DNA from: Cupriavidus gilardii | GTDB taxonomy: Bacteria > Pseudomonadota > Gammaproteobacteria > Burkholderiales > Burkholderiaceae | DNA: 47,406 bases | NCBI RefSeq assembly: GCF_008801915.1 | Contig: NZ_VZOV01000032.1 | Span: forward strand, 1 to 47,406 | Direction: 5' to 3' | In this document: positions 25,505-33,283 of the stretch, one piece after another | Numbering within the stretch: the first letter of the stretch is position 1 | How the letters are laid out: every line of letters begins with the position of its first letter | The notes under the pieces: model-generated | Told to the model about the DNA's origin: nothing | The model's database searches: none | The model's input: the letters and a program-made list of their open reading frames with translations, nothing else | Position numbers and translations under genes: made by a program

Positions 25505-26632
25505 ATGAACGACCGACTTCTCGTGGCAACGCGCAAGGGCTTGTTCGAGATCGAACGCCGGCCCGAGGGACAGTGGCAGCAAACCCGGGCGCATTTTCTT
25601 GGCGAGCCGGTCACGATGGTGCTGTCCGACCCGCGCGACGGCACCCTCTATGCCGCATTGAATCTGGGGCACTTCGGCGTCAAGCTGTGGCGCCGCGCGC
25701 GCGGGGAGACCGAGTGGTCCGCCTGTGCGGTGCCGGTGTATCCGCCGCAACCGGAAGAGCAGGCCGCCGCTGCAAGCCATGCCGCGCCGGACCCCGACGC
25801 GCCCAAGCCGGCGCCCTGGTCGCTGCAGCAGCTGTGGGTGCTCGAGGCCGGCGGTGCCGACGAACCGGGCGTGCTGTGGGCCGGCACCATTCCCGGCGGC
25901 CTGTTCCGCTCCGGCGATGGCGGAGCGAGCTGGGCGCTGAACCGGCCGCTGTGGGATCGACCCGAGCGCGCGCAGTGGTTCGGCGGCGGCTACGACTATC
26001 CCGGCATCCACTCGATCTGCGTCGATCCGCGCGACAGCCGCCATGTGTCGATCGCGATCTCGTGCGGCGGCGTCTGGCAGACCCGCAACGGCGGCGACAG
26101 CTGGGAGGCCACCACGCGCGGCATGAAGGCGGGCTATATGCCGCCGGAACGCAGCGAGGACCCGAACATCCAGGACCCGCACTACATGGTGCAATGTCCG
26201 GCCCAGCCCGACGCGCTGTGGGTGCAGCATCACGACGGCGTCTTCCGTTCCGAGGACGGCGGCGCCAGCTGGCGGCGCGTCGAAGGGCGTCCGTCGAAGT
26301 TCGGCTTCGCGGTCGCGGTGCACCCGCGCGATCCCGATACCGCGTGGTTCGCGCCGGCCACCAAGGACGAATGCCGCGTGCCGGTCGACGGCAGGCTGGT
26401 GGTGTCACGCACGCGCGACGGCGGGCGCAGCTTCGAGGTGTTCGACGAAGGGCTGCCGGCGCCGCCGGCCTACGACCTGATCTATCGGCATGGGCTGGCC
26501 GTCGACGGCAGCGGCGAACGGCTGGCGATGGGCTCGACCACCGGCGGGCTGTGGGTATCGGAGAACGGCGGCGAACGGTGGACCTGCGTATCGGCGCATC
26601 TGCCGCCGGTCTATTGCGTACGCTTCGGCTAG
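25505..26632 (+). CDS. BNR/Asp-box beta-propeller protein (sialidase-like)
   Basis: A 375-residue protein with at least five Asp-box turns: SGDGGASW, TRNGGDSW, SEDGGASW, TRDGGRSF and SENGGERW. These mark a beta propeller, as in sialidases and YCF48-like assembly factors. No signal peptide is present, so it is probably cytoplasmic. Catalytic residues of true sialidases are not evident. The RBS CAGGAGA is 8 bases upstream. It follows the ThiS/MoaD-like gene and may be its partner or its acceptor. Function unknown. Confidence 0.85.
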   Translation: MNDRLLVATRKGLFEIERRPEGQWQQTRAHFLGEPVTMVLSDPRDGTLYAALNLGHFGVKLWRRARGETEWSACAVPVYPPQPEEQAAAASHAAPDPDAPKPAPWSLQQLWVLEAGGADEPGVLWAGTIPGGLFRSGDGGASWALNRPLWDRPERAQWFGGGYDYPGIHSICVDPRDSRHVSIAISCGGVWQTRNGGDSWEATTRGMKAGYMPPERSEDPNIQDPHYMVQCPAQPDALWVQHHDGVFRSEDGGASWRRVEGRPSKFGFAVAVHPRDPDTAWFAPATKDECRVPVDGRLVVSRTRDGGRSFEVFDEGLPAPPAYDLIYRHGLAVDGSGERLAMGSTTGGLWVSENGGERWTCVSAHLPPVYCVRFG

Positions 26633-26836
26633 CGGCGCGCCGCATTCGATACCGCGGATCAGGACACAACTGCACCGGCGCGCATTGACGGCGGGCGGGG
26701 CGGGCGGAACACTGCGCGCTTCCCGCGCCGGACAACATCGCGCCGCGCACGGTCCCTGCAGGCCCCTGTCACCTTCGCTCCGCGTTCGATGTCCAGCTGC
26801 CGTTCTCACGCCACCTTCCCGGCCGATGCCGCCTCC

Positions 26837-27577
26837 ATGGATTTCGCTGTCTCGCCCGCGCGCAGGCTGGTCGCCGAGGCGCTCGGCACGGCGCTGCTGA
26901 TCGCGGTAGTGATCGGCTCCGGGCTGCGCGCCGAGCGGCTCGCGGCCGGCAATGCCGCGCTGGCGCTGCTGGCCAACTCGCTGGCGAGCGGCGCGGGGCT
27001 CGCCGCGCTGCTGCTGACCTTCGGCGGCATTTCGGGCGGCCATCTGAATCCGGCAGTCACGCTGTCGGCCTGGCTGCAGGGAATGCTGCCGGCGCGCGAG
27101 GCGCTGCGCTATGGGCTGGTGCAATGCGGGGGCGCGGTTGCCGGCGTGATCGCCGTCCACCTGATGTTCGGCGAGCCGCCGTTGAACGGGTCGAACCACG
27201 CGCGCACCGGCGCGCCGATGTGGTGGAGCGAATTCCTGGCGACGTTCGGACTGATCGCCGTGGCGATGGGCACCGCGCGCGCCCGGCCGGCGCTGCTGCC
27301 GTTCGCGGTGGCGGGCTATATCGCCGCGGGCTACTGGTTCACCGCCTCGACCTCGTTCGCCAATCCTGCGCTGACGCTGGCATGCGCGCTGACGGCGAGC
27401 TTCAGCGGCATCCGTGCGATCGATGTGCCGGGCTTCGTGCTGGCGCAGTGCGGCGGTGCGCTGACCGCGACGCTGGTGTTCCACTGGCTGCTGCGCACCG
27501 TGCCCGGCGGCAGCCGTGCCGCGGCAAGGTCCGACGGTGCGTGCCCCGGCGGCGCCGCGCCTACCAGCGCCGATTGA
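26837..27577 (+). CDS. Aquaporin-family channel with NPA followed by Leu
   Basis: A 246-residue membrane protein of the MIP family with six helices and two half-helices. The first NPA is in GGHLNPAVTL (71-73) and the second in SFANPALTL (176-178). In water and glycerol channels the second motif is normally NPAR, with Arg forming the selectivity filter; here the residue is Leu. This is typical of a bacterial subgroup sometimes found in arsenic operons, so metalloid or other solute transport is possible; no ars genes are near. The start was set at 26837 (MDFAVSPARRLVAEALG); 26789 is an alternative. Neither has a good RBS. The last 17 bases overlap the convergent porin gene. Confidence 0.85.
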   Translation: MDFAVSPARRLVAEALGTALLIAVVIGSGLRAERLAAGNAALALLANSLASGAGLAALLLTFGGISGGHLNPAVTLSAWLQGMLPAREALRYGLVQCGGAVAGVIAVHLMFGEPPLNGSNHARTGAPMWWSEFLATFGLIAVAMGTARARPALLPFAVAGYIAAGYWFTASTSFANPALTLACALTASFSGIRAIDVPGFVLAQCGGALTATLVFHWLLRTVPGGSRAAARSDGACPGGAAPTSAD

Positions 27578-29330
27578 GCTGGATGCCGAAGATCGAACCC
27601 GTGGCCTGCGAGGCCCAGGCGTCGGCCGGCGCCGCGAAGGTGATGCCGTCGACGTCGTTGGCGCGGCTGTAGGTGTAGAAGGCGCGCAGATTGGCGTTGC
27701 CGGCGGCCTTGCCGAGCGTCAGCGTCGGCGCCACCGTCAGCGCGGTGCGCTGGCCGCTGACGCCAAAGCCCGACGAAATCTGGTCGTGCGCGACCTCGAA
27801 GCTCAGGCGGAAGCGCTCGGTCGGCGCATAGGCCGGCCGCACGCGCGTGGTCATCCATTGCAGCGTGCCCAGCGCCGAGCGGTCGTACTGCAGGCTCGAT
27901 TCGACCGAGCCGATCAGGCCCGCGCGTCCCTTCCATTCCATCGATTCGGCGACCCGCACGCGAGACAGCGTGTCGCCCATGCCGGTATAGCCGGTCATCG
28001 CGGTGCGGCTGCCGGCGCCGTACTGCAGGCCGAAGCGGTTGGTGCCGGCCAGGACGCCCTTCTGTTCGTGCATTGCCGACGCCCACCAGGCATCGCCGGC
28101 GGCATCGGCCAGCGCGTCGGCCTGGACGCGCGTGAAGCCCAGCTGCAGCGTGCCCTTGTCATTGACGCCGATCGGCGCGGTGCGGACCGAGTGATAGCTG
28201 GGCAGATGCTGGCCATTGGTGTCGTTGCGGGCGGTGTACTGATAGCTGAGGCCGACGCCGGCAATCCTGGCGTCGTCGACGCCGAAACGCAGCGCGCTGG
28301 AGGTCGGCGGCAGCAGGCCCGACGACATCAGGAACGGGGACGTGTCGCGCCGGCCGGCCCACATGGTGGCGCCGTCCAGCGCGGCCACGCCCTTGACCGC
28401 GGTATAGAACTGCGGGATCAGCTGATAGGGATCGACCGGGGCAGGCCGCCCATCGATGGTCGTGGTATTGGTGCCGCGCGCCTGCGCCACCACCTCGATC
28501 GCACCGCCGCCGTCCAGCGTATAGAGCTGCTCGCGCAGCTTGACCTCGCCGCTGCTCTGGCAGGCCACGCCGTGGCCGATGCCGGTCGACAGGCTGCCGC
28601 CCGGACAGGCCCGCATCGCGTGGGTGTTGTCCTCGTAGGCCGCGCGGCCGCTGTACGACAGGCTCCAGACGGTCTCCTCGGCCGGTTCGGCGCTCGGCAG
28701 GTTGGAGGCGAATACCGGCGGCGCATCGCTGGGCGTGGGCGCCGCGGCGTCGCCGCCGGCCGGCGCCATGGCCTCGGGCATGAATTCGCCCAGCCGGTTC
28801 GGGAACAGCACCACCGGCGGCGGCGCAGGCGGCAGCGGCTCGGGCGGTCCTGCCAGGCCCGGGTCGAGTTCGGCCAGCGCGGTCTGTTCCGGCGTATCGG
28901 CGGGCGGCAGGTCCAGCGTTCCGGTGGCGGCGTCGGCCGCGGCCGGCGCCTCGCGCTGAAGCAACCCGGCGAGCGGATCGGCGTCGGCGGCCTGCGGCTG
29001 CGGCTGCGGCTGCGAGCCTGCCGACTCCGCCGGCGGCACCGGACCCTCCACCGACGGGTTCTGCGTCGGGTTCTGCATCGGATTCTGCGTCGGATTCGGC
29101 CTTGAATCCGGCGTCCAGCTCGACAGCCGCGCAACGGCCGGCACCGGGGCGGCCGGCGCGAACACCGGCGGCGCGATCGGCTGCGGCGCCGGCGGCGTCT
29201 GCGCGCAGGCAACGATGCCCCACGCCGCCAGGCCGGCCAGATACAGCCAGCGCGGACGCGGCAGTACGGACGAACGGACGGAGCGGTTCAGCGGACGACG
29301 GCGAGAGGAAGACGACGCGGACAACGACAT
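27561..29330 (-). CDS. LamB-like porin with long Pro/Ala-rich N-terminus
   Basis: A 589-residue outer-membrane protein. The C-terminal 370 residues look like a carbohydrate porin of the LamB type: alternating beta-strand patterns, GRAAYEDNTHAMR, WAGRRDTSPF, LQYGAGSRTAMTGY, and a last strand ending GIQLNRRW with a C-terminal aromatic. Residues about 50-215 are Pro/Ala/Gln-rich with a short repeat (NPTQNPMQNPTQNP), probably a periplasmic spacer. The N-terminus has a hydrophobic stretch ending GIVAC that could be a lipobox. The start at 29330 is the first ATG with this signal-like segment. A -35/-10 pair lies at 29397-29425. The sugar is unknown; substrate assignment is low confidence. Confidence 0.75.
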   Translation of the reverse strand: MSLSASSSSRRRPLNRSVRSSVLPRPRWLYLAGLAAWGIVACAQTPPAPQPIAPPVFAPAAPVPAVARLSSWTPDSRPNPTQNPMQNPTQNPSVEGPVPPAESAGSQPQPQPQAADADPLAGLLQREAPAAADAATGTLDLPPADTPEQTALAELDPGLAGPPEPLPPAPPPVVLFPNRLGEFMPEAMAPAGGDAAAPTPSDAPPVFASNLPSAEPAEETVWSLSYSGRAAYEDNTHAMRACPGGSLSTGIGHGVACQSSGEVKLREQLYTLDGGGAIEVVAQARGTNTTTIDGRPAPVDPYQLIPQFYTAVKGVAALDGATMWAGRRDTSPFLMSSGLLPPTSSALRFGVDDARIAGVGLSYQYTARNDTNGQHLPSYHSVRTAPIGVNDKGTLQLGFTRVQADALADAAGDAWWASAMHEQKGVLAGTNRFGLQYGAGSRTAMTGYTGMGDTLSRVRVAESMEWKGRAGLIGSVESSLQYDRSALGTLQWMTTRVRPAYAPTERFRLSFEVAHDQISSGFGVSGQRTALTVAPTLTLGKAAGNANLRAFYTYSRANDVDGITFAAPADAWASQATGSIFGIQLNRRW

Positions 29331-29396
29331 GCGGTGACAACAGGGCGGCAACGGTGCGCAACGGCGAGCACGGGCTCGGCCGTGCCGGACCGACGG

Positions 29397-29425
29397 TTTT
29401 ATCAGTCGGGCTGATTGGACAGCAA
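29397..29425 (-). promoter_or_regulatory. Sigma-70-like promoter of the porin gene
   Basis: On the minus strand TTGCTG (29425-29420) and ATAAAA (29402-29397) are separated by 17 bases, 67 bases before the porin start. Good spacing and fair matches. Confidence 0.5.
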
Positions 29426-29598
29426 GAGAGGTTACAAAATCCATCGGCTGTGCACTGCAGATGACGAAAGCGTACGTTCGGCCACCGATGCCGACGCAGC
29501 GCGCCATGCCGGATCGCCCCCCGCGAAGGCGCGCCATACCGCACTTTCCTAGCGAAAACCCGGAGCTTGGCGCGGCCCCGTGGCGAATTGGGCACCGC

Positions 29599-29820
29599 TA
29601 TAATCGATCAGCCTGCTGGAACGGGTATGAGCGGGCAAACCAGAGGGTGAATCCGGGCCTGTTATCGGCGCAAGCTGCCACGTCGGCGGGTGCGGCGGTA
29701 ACAGGCCCGTTATTGCGCGCTGTCGTACCACGGCCTGCCGCGCGTTCCCGGCCAGCGTTGGAGTCGACGCACTCTCTCGCCCTCGGCCGGACCAAAATTC
29801 GAAAACGAGGAGAGTAGTCG
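29599..29820 (+). promoter_or_regulatory. TATAAT and structured leader before the TRAP gene
   Basis: A perfect -10 hexamer TATAAT (29599-29604) has no matching -35 at 16-18 bases. A leader of about 210 bases would follow. It contains perfect 11-bp arms CGGGCCTGTTA (29654-29664) and TAACAGGCCCG (29699-29709) around a GC-rich 34-base loop that can fold further. No known riboswitch could be matched. The stretch 29426-29598 before it holds no credible gene. Confidence 0.5.
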
Positions 29821-30966
29821 ATGGAACGTCGTTCCTTTCTGTTGAAAGCGTCGGCCGTGGCGGCCACCGGTGCGCTGGCCGCCTGCGGCAAGCAAGAGCA
29901 GGCCGCCGCGCCGACCCCCGCCAGCGCCCCCGGCACGCCCGCCGCGCCTGCCGTGGTCGGCAGCAACCCGGCCGTCGAATGGCGCCTGGCGTCGAGCTTT
30001 CCGAAATCCCTCGACACCATCTACGGCGGCGCCGAGACGCTGTCGAACCGGGTCAAGGAACTGACCGACGGCAAGTTCAACATCAAGGTGTTCGCCGCGG
30101 GCGAAATCGTGCCGGGCCTGCAGGTGCTCGACGCCGTGCAGAACAACACCGTGCAGATCGGCCACACCGCCGGCTATTACTACTTCGGCAAGAACCCGAC
30201 GCTGTGCTTCGACACCACGATCCCGTTCGGCCTGACCGCGCGCCAGCAGAACGCCTGGATGGTGCAGGGCAACGGCATGAAGCTGATGCGCGAGTTCTTC
30301 AAGGAATACAACGTCGTCAACTTCCTGGGCGGCAATACCAACGCGCAGATGGGCGGCTGGTTCCGCAAGGAGATCCGCACCGTCGCCGACCTGCAGGGCC
30401 TGAAATACCGCGTCGCCGGTTTCGCCGGCGTGGTGCTGTCGCGCCTGGGCGTGGTGCCGCAGCAGATCGCCGGTGGCGACATCTATCCGGCGCTGGAGAA
30501 GGGCACGATCGACGCCGCCGAGTGGGTCGGCCCGTATGACGACGAGAAGCTCGGCTTCTTCAAGGTCGCGCCGTTCTACTACTACCCGGGCTGGTGGGAA
30601 GGCAGCGCACAGCTGTCGTTCTACGCCTCGGCCAGCGAATTCGAGAAGCTGCCGGCGCTGTACAAGCGCGCGCTGGAGACCGCGACCTTCGAGGCGCACA
30701 CCACGATGATGGCCAAGTACGACACCGTCAATCCGCAGGCGCTGGCGCGCCTGCTGGAGAATGGCGTCAAGCTGCGCCCGTTCTCGCGCGAGATCATGGA
30801 GGCGTGCTTCAAGGCGACCCAGGACGCCTATGCCGAGGAAAGCGGCAAGAACCCGTCGTTCAAGAAGATCTACGACGACTGGCGCGTGTTCCGCAACAAC
30901 CAGGCCGCGTGGTTCAACGTCGCCGAGCAGGCCTTCGCGCAGTTCAGCTTCGCCCGCAAGCTGTAA
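29821..30966 (+). CDS. TRAP transporter solute-binding lipoprotein (DctP family)
   Basis: A 381-residue periplasmic binding protein. The N-terminus is a twin-arginine-type signal (ERRSFLLKASAVAATGALAACGK) that also has a lipobox-like LAAC, so it may be Tat-exported and lipid-anchored. The DctP/TakP-like fold follows, with YGGAETLSNRVKELTDGKF, GGWFRKEI, GLKYRVAGFAG and GGDIYPALEKGTIDAAEWVG. This last segment is typical of TakP-like members that bind 2-oxo acids. No DctQ or DctM membrane subunits lie in the window, so it is an orphan here. RBS GAGGAGAG is 7-8 bases upstream. Confidence 0.9.
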   Translation: MERRSFLLKASAVAATGALAACGKQEQAAAPTPASAPGTPAAPAVVGSNPAVEWRLASSFPKSLDTIYGGAETLSNRVKELTDGKFNIKVFAAGEIVPGLQVLDAVQNNTVQIGHTAGYYYFGKNPTLCFDTTIPFGLTARQQNAWMVQGNGMKLMREFFKEYNVVNFLGGNTNAQMGGWFRKEIRTVADLQGLKYRVAGFAGVVLSRLGVVPQQIAGGDIYPALEKGTIDAAEWVGPYDDEKLGFFKVAPFYYYPGWWEGSAQLSFYASASEFEKLPALYKRALETATFEAHTTMMAKYDTVNPQALARLLENGVKLRPFSREIMEACFKATQDAYAEESGKNPSFKKIYDDWRVFRNNQAAWFNVAEQAFAQFSFARKL

Positions 30967-30972
30967 GCGCCG

Positions 30973-30995
30973 GCGGGCGGCATCGCGCCGCCTGC
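30973..30995 (+). terminator. Hairpin after the TRAP gene
   Basis: A 9-bp stem (GCGGGCGGC / GCCGCCTGC, one G-T) with a 5-base loop lies 6 bases after the stop. There is no T-run; termination is possible but weak. Confidence 0.4.
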
Positions 30996-31015
30996 ACGGC
31001 TCGGTCCGCACCGGT

Positions 31016-31042
31016 AGAATCCTCGGCTTCTGAGAGGATTCT
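31016..31042. promoter_or_regulatory. 9-bp inverted repeat covering the rarD RBS
   Basis: Arms AGAATCCTC and GAGGATTCT flank a 9-base loop. The right arm holds the GAGAGG ribosome site of rarD and the left arm overlaps a TAGAAT -10-like hexamer (31015-31020). It could be an operator, or an RNA hairpin that hides the RBS. Confidence 0.6.
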
Positions 31043-31045
31043 CCG

Positions 31046-31936
31046 ATGCAGACCGGCATACTCTACGCCCTGCTGGCGTACATCATCTGGGGCCTGCTGC
31101 CCCTGTACATCAAATCCCTCCACGGCATCGCGCCCCTCGAGATCCTGCTGCACCGGATGGTGTGGTCGCTGGTCTTCCTCGGCGCCATCCTGGCGATCCG
31201 CCGGCACTGGGGCTGGCTGCGCGGGGTCTGGTCCGATCGCCGCCTGCTGCTCGGCTTCGTCGCCAGCGCGGCGCTGCTGTGCGGCAACTGGTTCCTCTAT
31301 ATCTGGGCGGTGTCCAACGATCGCGTCGTCGATGCGAGCCTGGGCTACTTCATCAATCCGCTGTTCAGCGTGCTGCTCGGCGTGGTGTTCCTGCGCGAGC
31401 GGCTGCGGCCGGCGCAGTGGGTCTCGATCGCGCTGGCGGCCGCCGGCGTGGTGTGGCTGACCTTCGCCGCCGGGCAGCTGCCGTGGATCGCGCTGGCGCT
31501 GGCCGGCACCTTCGGCGGCTACGGGCTGCTGCGCAAGACCGCAGCACTGGGTGCGCTCGAGGGGCTGTCGCTGGAGACGCTGCTGCTGTTCCCCTTCGCC
31601 GTCGCCGCGCTGGGCTGGATGTTCTCGACCGGCGAGGCCGGCTTTGCCCATGCGAGCCTGGGCGTGCAGTTCCTGGTGGCGATGGCCGGGCCGGTCACCG
31701 CGGTGCCGCTGCTGTTCTTTGCCGCGGCGGCGCGCCGCATCCCGCTGTCGCTGCTCGGGCTGTTGCAGTACACCGGTCCGACGCTGCAGCTGCTGCTGGG
31801 CGTCTGGCTGTACCACGAGCCGTTCCCCGCCGACAAGCAACTCGGTTACGCGATGATCTGGGTATCGCTGGCGCTCTATGCGCTGGAGGGGTTCTGGATG
31901 TCGCGGCGCCGCCCGCCGGCGGTGGCGGTCGACTGA
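31046..31936 (+). CDS. rarD: RarD, EamA-family permease
   Basis: A 296-residue inner-membrane protein with about ten hydrophobic helices in two EamA-like halves. The N-terminus (GILYALLAYIIWGLLPLYIK) and the motifs ILLHRMVWSLVF, NWFLYIWAVSNDRVVDASLGYFINPL and LGVVFLRERL are those of RarD. The substrate of the family (originally linked to chloramphenicol sensitivity) is not settled. The start codon follows an RBS lying inside an inverted repeat. Confidence 0.93.
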   Translation: MQTGILYALLAYIIWGLLPLYIKSLHGIAPLEILLHRMVWSLVFLGAILAIRRHWGWLRGVWSDRRLLLGFVASAALLCGNWFLYIWAVSNDRVVDASLGYFINPLFSVLLGVVFLRERLRPAQWVSIALAAAGVVWLTFAAGQLPWIALALAGTFGGYGLLRKTAALGALEGLSLETLLLFPFAVAALGWMFSTGEAGFAHASLGVQFLVAMAGPVTAVPLLFFAAAARRIPLSLLGLLQYTGPTLQLLLGVWLYHEPFPADKQLGYAMIWVSLALYALEGFWMSRRRPPAVAVD

Positions 31937-32111
31937 TTGATCATTGGCGGTATCGATGGAACGTGTTATTGGTGGCGCGCGACCATTCGTCGACAACATG
32001 ATTGTGCCTGTCGAGCGGGGGACTGGCGCGATTGCCATGCGGCGGCGCCGGGCACATCCACGCCATTCCATCGATGCGACCGATGGCATCGGCGATCCGG
32101 CCGCCATGTTT

Positions 32112-32131
32112 GATTATTGGCACGAATAATC
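32112..32131. promoter_or_regulatory. Dyad before dinB
   Basis: Arms GATTATT and AATAATC flank GGCACG, 16 bases before the dinB start. It is AT-rich in a GC-rich setting and overlaps where a promoter or leader should be. It is not a LexA box (CTGT-N8-ACAG). Confidence 0.4.
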
Positions 32132-32146
32132 GAACGCCGAGCTCCC

Positions 32147-33265
32147 ATGTCAAGTACGACGGTCCCGCCGCTGCGCAAGATCATCCATTGCGACTGCGAC
32201 GCGTTCTACGCCTCGGTCGAGATGCGTGACGACCCGTCGCTGCGCGGCCGGCCGATGGCGGTCGGCGGCGCCCCGGACCGGCGCGGCGTGATCGCGACCT
32301 GCAACTACGAGGCGCGCGCCTATGGCGTGCGCTCGGCGATGTCGTCCGCGCAGGCGGTCAAGCGCTGTCCCGAGCTGCTGATCCTGCGGCCGGCGATGGA
32401 CAAGTACAAGGAAGCGTCGCGCCGGATCTTCGGCATCTACCGCGAATACACCGAGCTGGTCGAACCGCTGTCGCTCGACGAGGCCTATCTGGACGTCAGC
32501 GCGTGCACGCAGCACCGGGGCAGCGCGACGCGCATCGCCGAGGAGATCCGCCGGCGCGTGCGGGAAGAGGTCGGCGTCACGGTCTCGGCCGGCGTCGGGC
32601 CCAGCAAGTTCATCGCCAAGATCGCCAGCGACTGGAACAAGCCGGACGGCCTGTTCGTGGTGCGGCCCGAAGCGGTCGACGCCTTCGTCGCCGCCTTGCC
32701 GGTCGAGCGCATCCACGGCGTCGGCCGGGTCACCGCGGCCAAGCTGAACCGCCTCGGCGTCAAGACGTGCGCGGATCTGCGGGCGTGGACGCCGGACCTG
32801 TTTCATCGGCACTTCGGCAGCTTCGGCGGCCGGCTTTACAACCTGTGCCGCGGCATCGACGAGCGGCGGGTATCGCCCGAGCGCGAGCGCAAGTCGATCA
32901 GCGTCGAGGAGACCTATGCCGACGATCTGCCCGACCTGGCGGCGTGCCTGGCCGAGCTCGAGCCGCTGATCGCGCAGCTGCAGGTACGCATCGCGCGCGC
33001 CGGTGCCCAGCATCTGATCCACAAGTTGACGGTCAAGCTGCGTTTCTCCGACTTTCGCCAGACCACGGTCGAATGCCGCGGCCAGATGCCCGAGCGCGAC
33101 GTCTACGCGCGGCTGCTGGCCGAGGGCCATGCGCGGCGGCGCTTGCCGGTGCGGCTGCTGGGCGTGGGCGTGGCCACCAGCGATCCGGACACGGCGCAGC
33201 TGGATCTGTTCCGGGATCTGGCCGATGCGGGCGACGGCAGGGACAGCGCGCACGAAAGCGCCTGA
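32147..33265 (+). CDS. dinB: DNA polymerase IV (Y family)
   Basis: A 372-residue translesion polymerase. Catalytic acids are seen in HCDCDAFYASVEMRDD and in EPLSLDEAYLDV (SLDE). Then come the helix-hairpin-helix thumb (HGVGRVTAAKLNRLGV) and the little-finger domain (about 240-345). A C-terminal DTAQLDLFRDL resembles a beta-clamp-binding peptide (QLDLF). No LexA box is visible upstream. The start at 32147 follows GCTCCC, without a strong RBS. It is convergent with the DUF2272 gene. Confidence 0.96.
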   Translation: MSSTTVPPLRKIIHCDCDAFYASVEMRDDPSLRGRPMAVGGAPDRRGVIATCNYEARAYGVRSAMSSAQAVKRCPELLILRPAMDKYKEASRRIFGIYREYTELVEPLSLDEAYLDVSACTQHRGSATRIAEEIRRRVREEVGVTVSAGVGPSKFIAKIASDWNKPDGLFVVRPEAVDAFVAALPVERIHGVGRVTAAKLNRLGVKTCADLRAWTPDLFHRHFGSFGGRLYNLCRGIDERRVSPERERKSISVEETYADDLPDLAACLAELEPLIAQLQVRIARAGAQHLIHKLTVKLRFSDFRQTTVECRGQMPERDVYARLLAEGHARRRLPVRLLGVGVATSDPDTAQLDLFRDLADAGDGRDSAHESA

Positions 33266-33283
33266 GCCGGTCCGCCGCCATCG

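Noticed and set aside
27516..29105. Plus-strand frame of about 529 residues
   Set aside because: It is antisense to the porin gene; the porin strand has the signal peptide, promoter and barrel features.
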